Assembly (NCBI GenBank): GCA_027062365.1
Contig: JAMOTK010000065.1
Span: 20,182-84,181 of the forward strand
Length of the DNA stretch: 64,000 bases
Direction: 5' to 3'
Source: Sulfurovum sp.
GTDB lineage: Bacteria > Campylobacterota > Campylobacteria > Campylobacterales > Sulfurovaceae
Shown here: in pieces, positions 1 to 7,889 of the stretch
Position numbering within the stretch: the stretch's first letter is position 1
Layout of the letters: each line of letters starts with the position of its first letter
The notes under the pieces: model-generated
Database searches by the model: none
Told to the model about the DNA's origin: nothing
Seen by the model: only the letters and a program-made list of their open reading frames with translations
Translations under genes and position numbers: made by a program

Positions 1-211
1 ATATTTCTTTATGAAAAGCACGTCCTACTTCATTGAGTACCAACTTTTTGTTAATCCTATCAAAAACAGGTCTACCCAAAATGTTTTCTAACTCTTTAAT
101 AGACATAGAGACTGCCGATTGACTAAGCTTCATATCCTTAGCCACATTGGTTAGATGCCCTAAACTCACCACATTTAAAAATATTTGCATTTGTCTTAGT
201 GTTAATTTCAT
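1..211 (-). CDS. LysR-family transcriptional regulator, N-terminal part (cut by window edge)
   Basis: The first 70 codons of a minus-strand gene are visible, starting at the ATG whose complement is at 209-211. The translation begins MKLTLRQMQIFLNVVSLGHL and continues with a helix-turn-helix containing AKDMKLSQSAVSMSIKELE and RPVFDR, the classic LysR-type N-terminal winged helix. The effector-binding domain lies outside the window. It is transcribed divergently from the YeiH-type exporter at 331, the arrangement in which LysR proteins usually control the neighbour; in E. coli the equivalent pair is yeiE-yeiH. Family assignment is firm; the regulated gene and ligand are inference. Confidence 0.85.
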   Translation of the reverse strand, partial: MKLTLRQMQIFLNVVSLGHLTNVAKDMKLSQSAVSMSIKELENILGRPVFDRINKKLVLNEVGRAFHKEI

Positions 212-330
212 TATAATCTCTTTTTTGATAAATTTATTTGATAGTTTTACACATTTATTAGGCTAATTATATCAAATTTATAGTACAATTTCGCAAATAT
301 TATCAATAATTTTGAATAAAAAGGATTTTT
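212..330. promoter_or_regulatory. Divergent promoter region between LysR gene and yeiH-like gene
   Basis: This 119-bp AT-rich intergenic region separates two divergent genes. It holds a spaced inverted repeat, TTTGATA at 237-243 and TATCAAA at 270-276, with AAATTTAT-like sequence next to each arm. LysR-type proteins bind interrupted dyads in such regions, so this is a candidate operator. Chance dyads are common in AT-rich DNA, so confidence is low. Confidence 0.3.
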
Positions 331-1392
331 ATGGCTTTTTCAGCACAAAATCGTAAAGGTACGCTTAACGGTATTCTCTTTGTTGCACTCTTTTCCGTAG
401 TCGCGACATATATAGCAAATATAAGCTTCATTCAGGCGTTAGGACTTTCTCCTTTGGTCATTGGTATCGTGATGGGAATCATTTATGCCAATAGCCTACA
501 CCATAAAACCCCACAAGCATGGCACACAGGTATTACTTTTTCAGGCAAGAAGATTTTGCGTTTTGCTATTGTCTTTTATGGCTTTAGGATTACCTTTCAA
601 CAAATTGCAGAAGTGGGCATGGATGGATTTTTAGTTTCACTTATCATGCTTACCTCTACCCTTATCTTGGGTTCATGGCTAGGATACAAAGTCTTTGGTA
701 TGGAAAAAGACACCTCTATCCTCACTGCTTCTGGGGCAGCAGTATGTGGGGCGGCGGCTGTTTTGGCAACAGAACCTGTACTCAAAGCAGAAGAGTACAA
801 AACGGCTATCGCTGTCTCTATGGTGGTACTATTTGGTACGGTTTCTATGTTTTTATACCCTGTACTCTATACCACTATCTTTGAAAATGCCATAGGATTT
901 CTACACATGAGTCCTAGAGAATTTGGTATCTATGTAGGTGGGACTATCCATGAAGTAGCACAAGTCGTAGCCGTCCCAGCTTCTATCCCCAATGCCCCAG
1001 AAGAGATGGCAAATGCCGCGGTGATTGTCAAGATGACACGTGTGATTATGATTGCTCCTATGCTCATCGTCTTAGGGTTATATCTTGCATGGTCAGCTAA
1101 AAAAGAAGGCAATCAAAGAGATGAAAAGATGAAACTTGTCATTCCATGGTTTGCTGTGTATTTTATCGTAGTAGCAGGGTTCAATTCATTACAACTTGTA
1201 CCACAAAACATTGTAGATATTATCAATCAGATAGACACATTTTTACTCACCATGGCAATGACTGCTCTTGGTATGGGTACAGTCTTTGCCAAATTCAAAG
1301 GCTTAGGGTTAGCACCTTTATATACTGCTATGAGTATGTTCGTATGGCTAGTTGTTGGTGGATTTGTCGTAACCAAATTGGTTTGTGCCTAA
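331..1392 (+). CDS. YeiH/UPF0324 family membrane protein (putative sulfate exporter)
   Basis: A 353-residue polytopic inner-membrane protein with about ten hydrophobic segments. The family signatures are visible: LTASGAAVCGAAAVLATEPV at 131-150 and GGTIHEVAQVVAVP from about 203. The length matches full-length YeiH/UPF0324 proteins, often annotated as putative sulfate exporters; the real substrate is unproven for most members. An AAGGA ribosome site precedes the ATG. The divergent LysR gene at its 5' side fits regulated expression. Membrane family assignment is sure, transport of sulfate or related anions is inference from the family name. Confidence 0.85.
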   Translation: MAFSAQNRKGTLNGILFVALFSVVATYIANISFIQALGLSPLVIGIVMGIIYANSLHHKTPQAWHTGITFSGKKILRFAIVFYGFRITFQQIAEVGMDGFLVSLIMLTSTLILGSWLGYKVFGMEKDTSILTASGAAVCGAAAVLATEPVLKAEEYKTAIAVSMVVLFGTVSMFLYPVLYTTIFENAIGFLHMSPREFGIYVGGTIHEVAQVVAVPASIPNAPEEMANAAVIVKMTRVIMIAPMLIVLGLYLAWSAKKEGNQRDEKMKLVIPWFAVYFIVVAGFNSLQLVPQNIVDIINQIDTFLLTMAMTALGMGTVFAKFKGLGLAPLYTAMSMFVWLVVGGFVVTKLVCA

Positions 1393-1418
1393 ACTATATA
1401 GTGATAAGATAAAATATT

Positions 1419-2096
1419 TTGGCATCTTTTCAACAACACGTCAATATCTCAATCATCTCTTCGGGGGTGATTATTGTCCCCTTACATACGGCAAATATAT
1501 TGAGCCTTAATGAGTCTATCATTGCACTCATCGTAGGTCTAGTTGGTGGGATGCTTCCTGATTTAGATTTAGATGATTCTAAACCTACACAAATATTTTT
1601 TCAACTACTTTCTATCTTTATCCCTCTTATTCTTATTCTCCATATCTTTGAGCAAATCCCCATACTTCATATCCTTGCCTTATGGCTAGTTTGTGGATTG
1701 ATACTGCATTTTGTCTTACGAAAAACCCTCGCACAAATGACCACACACAGAGGAATCTTTCATAGTATCCCCATGGGTATTCTCTTTGCCCAAATTGCCC
1801 TCTTTATCAGCCAAGAAAAGCTACAGCAATCGAGTGAACTTTCTTCTATTATCGCATTTTTTATCTTCTTTGGCTTCATCGTTCATCTACTTTTAGACGA
1901 GATTTATAGTTTCAATTTGTTAGGTATCAAAATCAAAAAGTCCTTTGGTACAGCCCTAAAACTCTATGCCAAAAATAATCTCATCGGTACACTCATCCTA
2001 TACATACTCATTTTGTTTTTTTTCAAATATATTCCTATAAATACAGAGGTCTTTCTCCATATTTTTAGGGTACTTAAAGATATGAAAATCATGTAG
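1419..2096 (+). CDS. YdjM-like membrane-bound metal-dependent hydrolase (DUF457)
   Basis: 225 residues with at least four hydrophobic helices. The N-terminus (MASFQQHVNISIISSGVI) followed by GLVGGMLPDLDLDDSKPTQ matches the YdjM/DUF457 family, where PDxD and the later HRGIFHS (THRGIFHSIP, near residue 110) and HLLLDE motifs carry the putative metal ligands. The start is a TTG: it gives exactly the usual family N-terminus and there is no in-frame ATG nearby. It begins 26 bases after the yeiH-like stop and may be cotranscribed. Substrate is unknown; E. coli YdjM is an SOS-induced membrane protein of unclear role. Confidence 0.75.
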   Translation: MASFQQHVNISIISSGVIIVPLHTANILSLNESIIALIVGLVGGMLPDLDLDDSKPTQIFFQLLSIFIPLILILHIFEQIPILHILALWLVCGLILHFVLRKTLAQMTTHRGIFHSIPMGILFAQIALFISQEKLQQSSELSSIIAFFIFFGFIVHLLLDEIYSFNLLGIKIKKSFGTALKLYAKNNLIGTLILYILILFFFKYIPINTEVFLHIFRVLKDMKIM

Positions 2097-2224
2097 AGGG
2101 AAAAGTCTCACTCAGACAGACTGCTCTTTCTCTCTTCCCAATAACATCTAATCATCTCAATGCCCTCCATTGAGAAAGTCATCGGATAAAATGTAGCATA
2201 ATTATCCATTACTTTTTTTCCACA

Positions 2225-3982
2225 CTAATTACTCAAAGGTTTTGGACTTTTTTTCTTGATGGTAATCATACGCTTTTCTGGTATTTTAAACGTAGGTTTT
2301 TTGTTGCCTTGTGTGGACTCTTCGATGATTTTATCATAGAGATAAATATCGTTTTTGAAGTAGGCTAAGCCTCCTTCTTTGTATACTGTAAAATAGACGA
2401 TATGGACAGGGATAGACTGTGTGAGCCTGATGGTAGATGGTTTATTGGTAGCTAGGATTTTATTGATTCTTTCTTGAGGGTATGAGCCTTTGGCATATTT
2501 TAGTAACAGTGTGGCTAAGGTAAAAGGATATTCTACACGTACACAGCCTGAGCTATAGATTTTGTAGCGTCGCTCATGTAAAGATTTGTTATCTGTATCA
2601 TGTAGATAGACAGAATATTTGTTAGGAAACATAAACTTTACACGTCCTAAGGCATTGGTGTCTCCTGAGAATTGTACAAAACGATAGGGTACATTTTTTT
2701 TACTTTTTTCATAAGGATTGAGCATGGCAGGGGTCACTTGAACCTCTTTTCCCCTAGAAAATGCGTGAATGTTATTTTCTTTTAAATAGTTTGGGTTTTC
2801 ACGTAATACATGAATGAGGTCTCTTTTGATAAGGTTTTGGGGTATCGTCCATGTAGGATTGAGTACTAGATATTCTATCTTATCAGAAAAAATAGGTGTA
2901 GGTCTGTCTATCCTACCGACTACAACACCTAGTTTTTGAACCATTGTCTGATTGGTATAGTAGCGAAGATTAAAATCAGGCACATTCACTTCTACATATT
3001 CATTTTCAAACTGACTAGGGTAGAGCTTGGTTTTGTCTAAGTTGATAAGAATAGCTTGTATGTTTTTAGTAGCTGGTTGATTGAGATAATAGGTCATTGT
3101 TTTATCTATCGTACCTGTAATTTTGAGTAGATAGCGTTTTTGGTAGGTTAGCACAGCTTGTTTTAGGGCTTGGTTGAATGTTTTGTTAAGAGAGCTAGTC
3201 TTGGGGTAATCTCCAGAGATTTGTAAACGCTTTTTGATTTCGATGATACGTTTAGAGCTGTCTCCTAATTTGAATACTTTTTTACTATAAGGAATTTGAG
3301 GGAATTTATTCATCATACGGTAGTCTTTGAGTAGGCTAATAAGCTTTTCATAACGGTCTTTCATCGGGATGAGTGCATAAAGATAGTTATAAATTTCTCC
3401 TCGAAGAATCGCAGTACTAAGGGCTTCTACCGAGGGGAATGTTTTGGGTGTCATCTCCCATGTGGAATGAATATCATCACTTTTGGCTAAAGCATCCATC
3501 TTTTTTTGTACAAGATTCCAATCTACATCACCTTGGACGATAAAACGCACCAAACGTACCATAGAACTCGTAAGAATCAAATCTAATCTAGCATAGATAG
3601 CTGCTTTTTTCGATTGGGATACATTGTTATTGTCTAGTAGATAATAGAGCTTGGTAATAGAAGCCTGATCAAATGATTTATTTTTATAGTTAAAAAGAGG
3701 ATTATTGAGAGCTTGTATTAAGGCACTGGCCTTTTGTGTTTGGTTCTCTCCTGACCATAAGGCTTGATTTCCTGCTCTTGCATAAATGTCTTGGATAGTA
3801 TGCTTATTTTTACCTTTGATTCGTGTTTGTAATCCTCTCACAATATTAGCAGAGATATTTTCCATAGAGAGGGTTTGGGCAGGGAGGTTTATTTGACAAA
3901 AAACCATACAAAAAATAAGTGATAAAATACGCAAAAAAATTCCTAATCTTTTAATTAATTGTGTATTATAGCCAATTATCAC
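2225..3982 (-). CDS. YcbB-type murein L,D-transpeptidase
   Basis: A 585-residue exported enzyme that should form 3-3 cross-links in peptidoglycan or attach partners to it. An N-terminal hydrophobic stretch (residues 12-35, ending NLPAQ) is a signal peptide or anchor. A peptidoglycan-binding-like helical domain lies at about 238-300 and the YkuD catalytic domain at about 328-515. The catalytic signature is complete: His461 in YLHDTDN and Cys480 in SSGCVRVE. The large N-terminal scaffold is typical of the YcbB/LdtD subfamily. It is alone on the minus strand, convergent with the upstream plus-strand genes. A second paralogue of similar architecture lies at 10367-12037. Confidence 0.88.
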   Translation of the reverse strand: MIIGYNTQLIKRLGIFLRILSLIFCMVFCQINLPAQTLSMENISANIVRGLQTRIKGKNKHTIQDIYARAGNQALWSGENQTQKASALIQALNNPLFNYKNKSFDQASITKLYYLLDNNNVSQSKKAAIYARLDLILTSSMVRLVRFIVQGDVDWNLVQKKMDALAKSDDIHSTWEMTPKTFPSVEALSTAILRGEIYNYLYALIPMKDRYEKLISLLKDYRMMNKFPQIPYSKKVFKLGDSSKRIIEIKKRLQISGDYPKTSSLNKTFNQALKQAVLTYQKRYLLKITGTIDKTMTYYLNQPATKNIQAILINLDKTKLYPSQFENEYVEVNVPDFNLRYYTNQTMVQKLGVVVGRIDRPTPIFSDKIEYLVLNPTWTIPQNLIKRDLIHVLRENPNYLKENNIHAFSRGKEVQVTPAMLNPYEKSKKNVPYRFVQFSGDTNALGRVKFMFPNKYSVYLHDTDNKSLHERRYKIYSSGCVRVEYPFTLATLLLKYAKGSYPQERINKILATNKPSTIRLTQSIPVHIVYFTVYKEGGLAYFKNDIYLYDKIIEESTQGNKKPTFKIPEKRMITIKKKSPKPLSN

Positions 3983-4073
3983 ATAAGCTTTTGACTCTAT
4001 GGATAGAAATTAAACATTAATTAATGTAATTTTTATTATCATATTTTTATTAATTTAATAAAAGGAATTATAT

Positions 4074-5039
4074 ATGAGAATAAAAAATATCGCTTTGGCT
4101 TGTCTTTTGACAATGGGCTTTGCTTATGCAGAGGGTCAACTAACAGCAGAACTTCAAGGTGCCGCAGGTAACCAAGAGAAACAAATAGATGGACTTATCG
4201 CAAAGATAGGAAGCATTGGATATGAAACAGGTAGTGTCAATAAACACATTGAAACTTTTTACTTTAGTAAGTACAAAGAAAAAGGTGTAGAGATGATTTC
4301 TTTCTTCCCTTTGGTCAACAAAGAAAAATTAAGACCTCTTCTTTTAGCAAACCCTGATTTTGGAGCGTATGCACCATTTAACTTTTTGGTCTACAAAACA
4401 TTAGATAAAAAAACAGATGACAATACTTGGTTTGGTCACTTATCAGCAGATACTATGCTCGATATTATCGGTGAAAAAAATGCAGATACACGTAAAGATT
4501 TTACAAGTATGATTGCATCGTATGACGCACTTGTAACGACTGAATTAAAACCAACACAAAGCAAAAAGTTTGAACATAGCAAAGCACTTCCTAGCAATGG
4601 ACTTACTAAATTTGTAAAAAAGTTTGATAAACCAGATGATTTAGAAGAGTGGATAGAAGAATTTGTAGGCGACCATGATGGACGTTTTGCTAAACGTAAC
4701 TTTATCATTGCTGGATTTATGGATTTTAAATTTGAATTTGATGATATGGAATTAGATTTTGATAAATATGATGCGTATTGGGTTTCTTCATTATGTCACT
4801 TTGAGTTTTCTAACTCTATCTTTAACAGAGGTAAACCAGAAGCTGGTATGTTTGCACCTTGTTCTGTATACTTTTATATTCCAAAAGGAAGCAATGAGCT
4901 TCACGTAGGATATGCAAGTGTTGACAATTGGATTAATGCCTTGAACTTTACGGATGCAAAACGTATTGAACACATGAAAGCCATTGATGCAGAAGTAGGC
5001 GAAGTATTTACAGCAATGGGTTTTACATCCGTTAAGTAA
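4074..5039 (+). CDS. Secreted protein with two DUF302-like halves, function unknown
   Basis: 321 residues with a clear signal peptide (MRIKNIALACLLTMGFAYAEG). Two halves look related. One contains LRPLLLANPDFGAYAPFNFLVYKT followed by the phrase HLSADTMLDIIG. The other has FAPCSVYFYIPKGSNELHVG and ASVDNW. The pattern 'leucine-rich helix, (A)P(C/F), short strand, charged turn, strand' resembles the DUF302 fold; that link is by eye only. A good AAGGA ribosome site and a downstream hairpin terminator mark it as a single-gene unit. Role in the periplasm is unknown. Confidence 0.55.
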   Translation: MRIKNIALACLLTMGFAYAEGQLTAELQGAAGNQEKQIDGLIAKIGSIGYETGSVNKHIETFYFSKYKEKGVEMISFFPLVNKEKLRPLLLANPDFGAYAPFNFLVYKTLDKKTDDNTWFGHLSADTMLDIIGEKNADTRKDFTSMIASYDALVTTELKPTQSKKFEHSKALPSNGLTKFVKKFDKPDDLEEWIEEFVGDHDGRFAKRNFIIAGFMDFKFEFDDMELDFDKYDAYWVSSLCHFEFSNSIFNRGKPEAGMFAPCSVYFYIPKGSNELHVGYASVDNWINALNFTDAKRIEHMKAIDAEVGEVFTAMGFTSVK

Positions 5040-5055
5040 TACAGAAATACCTCTT

Positions 5056-5084
5056 GAAAATCACCTTTTTTATAGGTGATTTTC
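5056..5084 (+). terminator. Hairpin terminator after the DUF302-like gene
   Basis: An 11-bp perfect stem (GAAAATCACCT pairing with AGGTGATTTTC) with a 7-base T-rich loop starts 16 bases after the stop codon. The stem ends in a T-rich side, and A/T-rich flanks allow function in both directions. Confidence 0.75.
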
Positions 5085-5173
5085 TATTAAACCTCTTCTC
5101 TTTTCTCCTTACTCACTAATACTTCAACATTATTTAGATAAAATCATGCAATTATATATAATAAAGGATTGTA

Positions 5174-6463
5174 GTGAAAGTTACAGTAAATAAAATAGAC
5201 GATGCAAATATCATCGTAAGTGGTACAATTGAAACAGCAACAATAGACGCTAATATCGAAAAATTGGCAAAACAAGCATCTAAAGAGATTAAAGTAGATG
5301 GATTTAGAGCAGGAAAAGTACCTGTAGCCGTTGTCAAACAAATGCATGGTGAGAAACTAGCACAAGATGCAGAGAGCGAAGCCCTCAAAGACCTTATCGA
5401 TACAGGTATCGCAGAATCTGGTATCAATGCTAGTGATATTTTGGGACAGCCTACCTTTAAAAAATATGATAAAGTAGATGCAGGTATCGAAGTAGAAGTA
5501 GAAATTTCTAGTAAACCTACTCTTGAGCTAGAGGGATACATGGATGTAGTACCAGCATTTGAAAAACCAACTGCTACAGAAGCAGAAGTAGATACAAAAC
5601 TTGCAGAAATGGCAAAAGAACAAGCATCGTATGTAGCAATATCAGAAGCACGTCCTGTTGCCAATGATGATACGGTTATCATTGACTTTGAAGGTTTTGT
5701 GGATGATGTAGCTTTTGATGGTGGGAAAGCTGAGAAATTCTCTCTTAAAATTGGTTCAGGTCAATTTATCCCTGGATTTGAAGACCAAATCGTAGGTATG
5801 AACGTTGGAGATTCCAAAGATGTAGAGGTTACATTCCCTGCTGAATACCAATCAGAAGACCTTGCAGGAAAAGAAGCTACATTTAAAGTAACACTGACTG
5901 AAATTCAAGAACAAGGCGAAGCGACTATTGATGATGCCTTGGCTAAAAAACTACTTAAAAATGAAGAAGCAACGCTCACAGAGCTTAGAGAAAAAGTAGG
6001 TGCACAAGTAGAAGCAGAAGCACTTTCTAAAGTATATAATGAAGATTTGAAGCCTAAAATTGTCGAAGCATTGGTAGAAAAATTTGATATTGCACTTCCA
6101 AATAATATTGTTGACCAAGAGATTGATGCTAAAATCAATGCCAAAGCACAAGAAATGAGTGAAGAAGAACTAGCAACATACAAAGACAATGATGAAAAAA
6201 TCAATACACTTCGTGACTCGGTAAGAGAAGAAGCCAGTGATTCTGTAAAAGCTACATTTATCGTAGATGCTTTAGCCAAAAAAGAGGACATCACGGTCAA
6301 TGACCAAGAAGTATCTCAAGCGATTTACTATGAAGCAATGATGTCAGGTCAAGATGCACAACAAGTAATGAAATATTATCAAGAAAATAATCTACTTTCA
6401 GCTGTGAAAATGGGTATGATTGAAGATAAACTTTTCGGTAAAATGTTAGGACTTGAAGCCTAA
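5174..6463 (+). CDS. tig: Trigger factor (ribosome-associated chaperone / prolyl isomerase)
   Basis: 429 residues, the normal length. The ribosome-binding N-terminal domain includes VDGFRAGKVPVAVVKQ (about 38-53), the usual GFRxGKxP tail-binding signature. The FKBP-type PPIase domain is at about 150-240 (DDTVIIDFEGFVDDVAFDGG, GSGQFIPGFEDQIVGM). A long helical chaperone domain follows. The start is a GTG preceded by AAAGGA; it gives the expected N-terminus MKVTVNKID. It stands immediately upstream of clpP and def, a common bacterial grouping of nascent-chain processing and proteolysis genes. Confidence 0.96.
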   Translation: MKVTVNKIDDANIIVSGTIETATIDANIEKLAKQASKEIKVDGFRAGKVPVAVVKQMHGEKLAQDAESEALKDLIDTGIAESGINASDILGQPTFKKYDKVDAGIEVEVEISSKPTLELEGYMDVVPAFEKPTATEAEVDTKLAEMAKEQASYVAISEARPVANDDTVIIDFEGFVDDVAFDGGKAEKFSLKIGSGQFIPGFEDQIVGMNVGDSKDVEVTFPAEYQSEDLAGKEATFKVTLTEIQEQGEATIDDALAKKLLKNEEATLTELREKVGAQVEAEALSKVYNEDLKPKIVEALVEKFDIALPNNIVDQEIDAKINAKAQEMSEEELATYKDNDEKINTLRDSVREEASDSVKATFIVDALAKKEDITVNDQEVSQAIYYEAMMSGQDAQQVMKYYQENNLLSAVKMGMIEDKLFGKMLGLEA

Positions 6464-6469
6464 TCATCT

Positions 6470-6492
6470 AAGGTGCGTGTATGACGCACCTT
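6470..6492 (+). terminator. Hairpin terminator after tig
   Basis: A 9-bp perfect stem (AAGGTGCGT / ACGCACCTT) with a 5-base loop begins 7 bases after the tig stop and is followed by TTAGTTATT. This suggests that clpP has its own promoter in the gap before 6567. Confidence 0.7.
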
Positions 6493-6566
6493 TAGTTATT
6501 AACTATTTTAATGTATATTTGAATTGATTGTAATCTATTCACATATATATTAACAAAGGGCAATTA

Positions 6567-7154
6567 ATGAGTTATATTCCATACGTAGTAGAACAAACAG
6601 GCAGAGGCGAAAGATCTTATGACATCTATTCACGACTATTAAAAGACCGTATTATCATGCTAAGTGGGGAGGTCAATGACCAAGTAGCCTCAACAATCGT
6701 AGCACAAATGCTTTTTTTAGAAGCACAAGACCCAGATAAAGATATTTATTTTTATATCAATTCTCCAGGAGGAGTGATTACTTCTGGATTGTCTATGTTT
6801 GATACTATGAACTATATCAAACCAGACATCGTTACTATCTGTATGGGACAAGCAGCTTCTATGGGTGCATTTTTATTGGCTTGTGGTACACCTGGTAAGC
6901 GTTATGCCTTACCCAATGCACGTATCATGATTCATCAGCCTTCAGGTGGTGCGCAAGGGCAGTCTACAGATATTCAGATACAAGCAAAAGAGATTCAACG
7001 TCTCAAAGATACACTCAATGAAATATTGGCAGAAAAAACAGGCAAAAAACCAAAGCAGCTAGAAAAAGACACAGAACGTGACAACTTTATGTCTTCTGCT
7101 GAAGCTGTTGAGTATGGATTAATTGATAAAGTACTTACCAAAAGTTTTGTGTAG
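6567..7154 (+). CDS. clpP: ATP-dependent Clp protease proteolytic subunit
   Basis: 195 residues, full length. The catalytic Ser98 (MGQAASMGA) and His123 (MIHQPSGG) are visible and the third residue, Asp, falls in the expected C-terminal region. [11 protein letters not shown] is the oxyanion/substrate strand of the family. The protein assembles as a tetradecameric cytosolic barrel that works with ClpX or ClpA. It is followed by def after only 9 bases, so the two are probably cotranscribed. Confidence 0.97.
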   Translation: MSYIPYVVEQTGRGERSYDIYSRLLKDRIIMLSGEVNDQVASTIVAQMLFLEAQDPDKDIYFYINSPGGVITSGLSMFDTMNYIKPDIVTICMGQAASMGAFLLACGTPGKRYALPNARIMIHQPSGGAQGQSTDIQIQAKEIQRLKDTLNEILAEKTGKKPKQLEKDTERDNFMSSAEAVEYGLIDKVLTKSFV

Positions 7155-7163
7155 CGTATTTTG

Positions 7164-7718
7164 ATGATTAGAGAAATAGTAGTCTACCCAGACAAAAGAC
7201 TCAAACTTATCTCCCAAGAAGTCAAAGATTTTGATGGGGGACTATGTGACTTACTAGATGATATGTACGATACGATGATAGCCCGTAATGGGGTAGGACT
7301 AGCGGCCATTCAAGTCGGTGTTGATTTGAGGGTATTGATTATTAATATCCCATTAGAAGATGAAGATGGTGAGAACTACGGAGAAGAGCGTAACCCCAAT
7401 GACCAACCCAAAGACAATACCTTAGAGATGATAAACCCTATTGTCACCCATAAAGAGGGACATGAAAAGTTCCAAGAGGGCTGTCTGTCTATCCCTGGTG
7501 TCTACGAAGATATAGAACGTGCCAAATATGTAAAGGTAGACTACTACGATAGAAAAGGGAACAAACAAACCTTAGAAAATAGCAGTTTTTTAGCCATAGC
7601 TATCCAACACGAAATAGACCACCTAGACGGTAAAGTCTTCATAGAAAAATTATCCTATATCAAACGCAAAAAATTTGAAAAAGAATGGAAACGCAAACAA
7701 AAAGAGGGATTGATTTAA
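7164..7718 (+). CDS. def: Peptide deformylase
   Basis: The enzyme removes the formyl group from nascent N-terminal methionine. All three metal-site motifs are visible: GVGLAAIQVG (motif I), EGCLSIPG (motif II, metal Cys) and QHEIDHLDG (motif III, two metal His and catalytic Glu). An in-frame TTG at 7161 sits directly before the ATG at 7164; the ATG is chosen because it gives the usual MIREIV start. A charged insert between motifs I and II (EDEDGENYGEERNPNDQPKD) is longer than in E. coli but seen in this phylum. The C-terminus is lysine-rich. Confidence 0.96.
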   Translation: MIREIVVYPDKRLKLISQEVKDFDGGLCDLLDDMYDTMIARNGVGLAAIQVGVDLRVLIINIPLEDEDGENYGEERNPNDQPKDNTLEMINPIVTHKEGHEKFQEGCLSIPGVYEDIERAKYVKVDYYDRKGNKQTLENSSFLAIAIQHEIDHLDGKVFIEKLSYIKRKKFEKEWKRKQKEGLI

Positions 7719-7840
7719 ATCTATAGATATTTGCCTCTTTTTGAAGCATCCATTTCAAAGTATGAATAAGACCTAAATGATAACAACTCTCAAACTAATT
7801 TACTTTTAAGCTAAAATGACTATACTATCACTTATAAAAA

Positions 7841-7855
7841 TGATAATAATTATCA
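7841..7855 (+). promoter_or_regulatory. Fur box upstream of feoB
   Basis: The sequence TGATAATAATTATCA is a perfect 7-1-7 inverted repeat (TGATAAT, one base, ATTATCA), which is the classic Fur recognition core. It lies 34 bases upstream of the feoB start, where a bound repressor would cover the promoter. Iron-dependent repression of feoBA is therefore very likely. Confidence 0.85.
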
Positions 7856-7889
7856 TCATTGATTTTATAGATAAAGATAAGGATAAACT

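Noticed and set aside
2156..2174. CTCAATG-N5-CATTGAG hairpin between convergent genes
   Set aside because: A perfect 7-bp stem but with no T-run on either strand; not enough to call it a terminator.
5152..5682. 176-codon minus-strand frame opposite trigger factor
   Set aside because: Serine-rich shadow of tig with no start site or motif; the plus-strand gene is certain.
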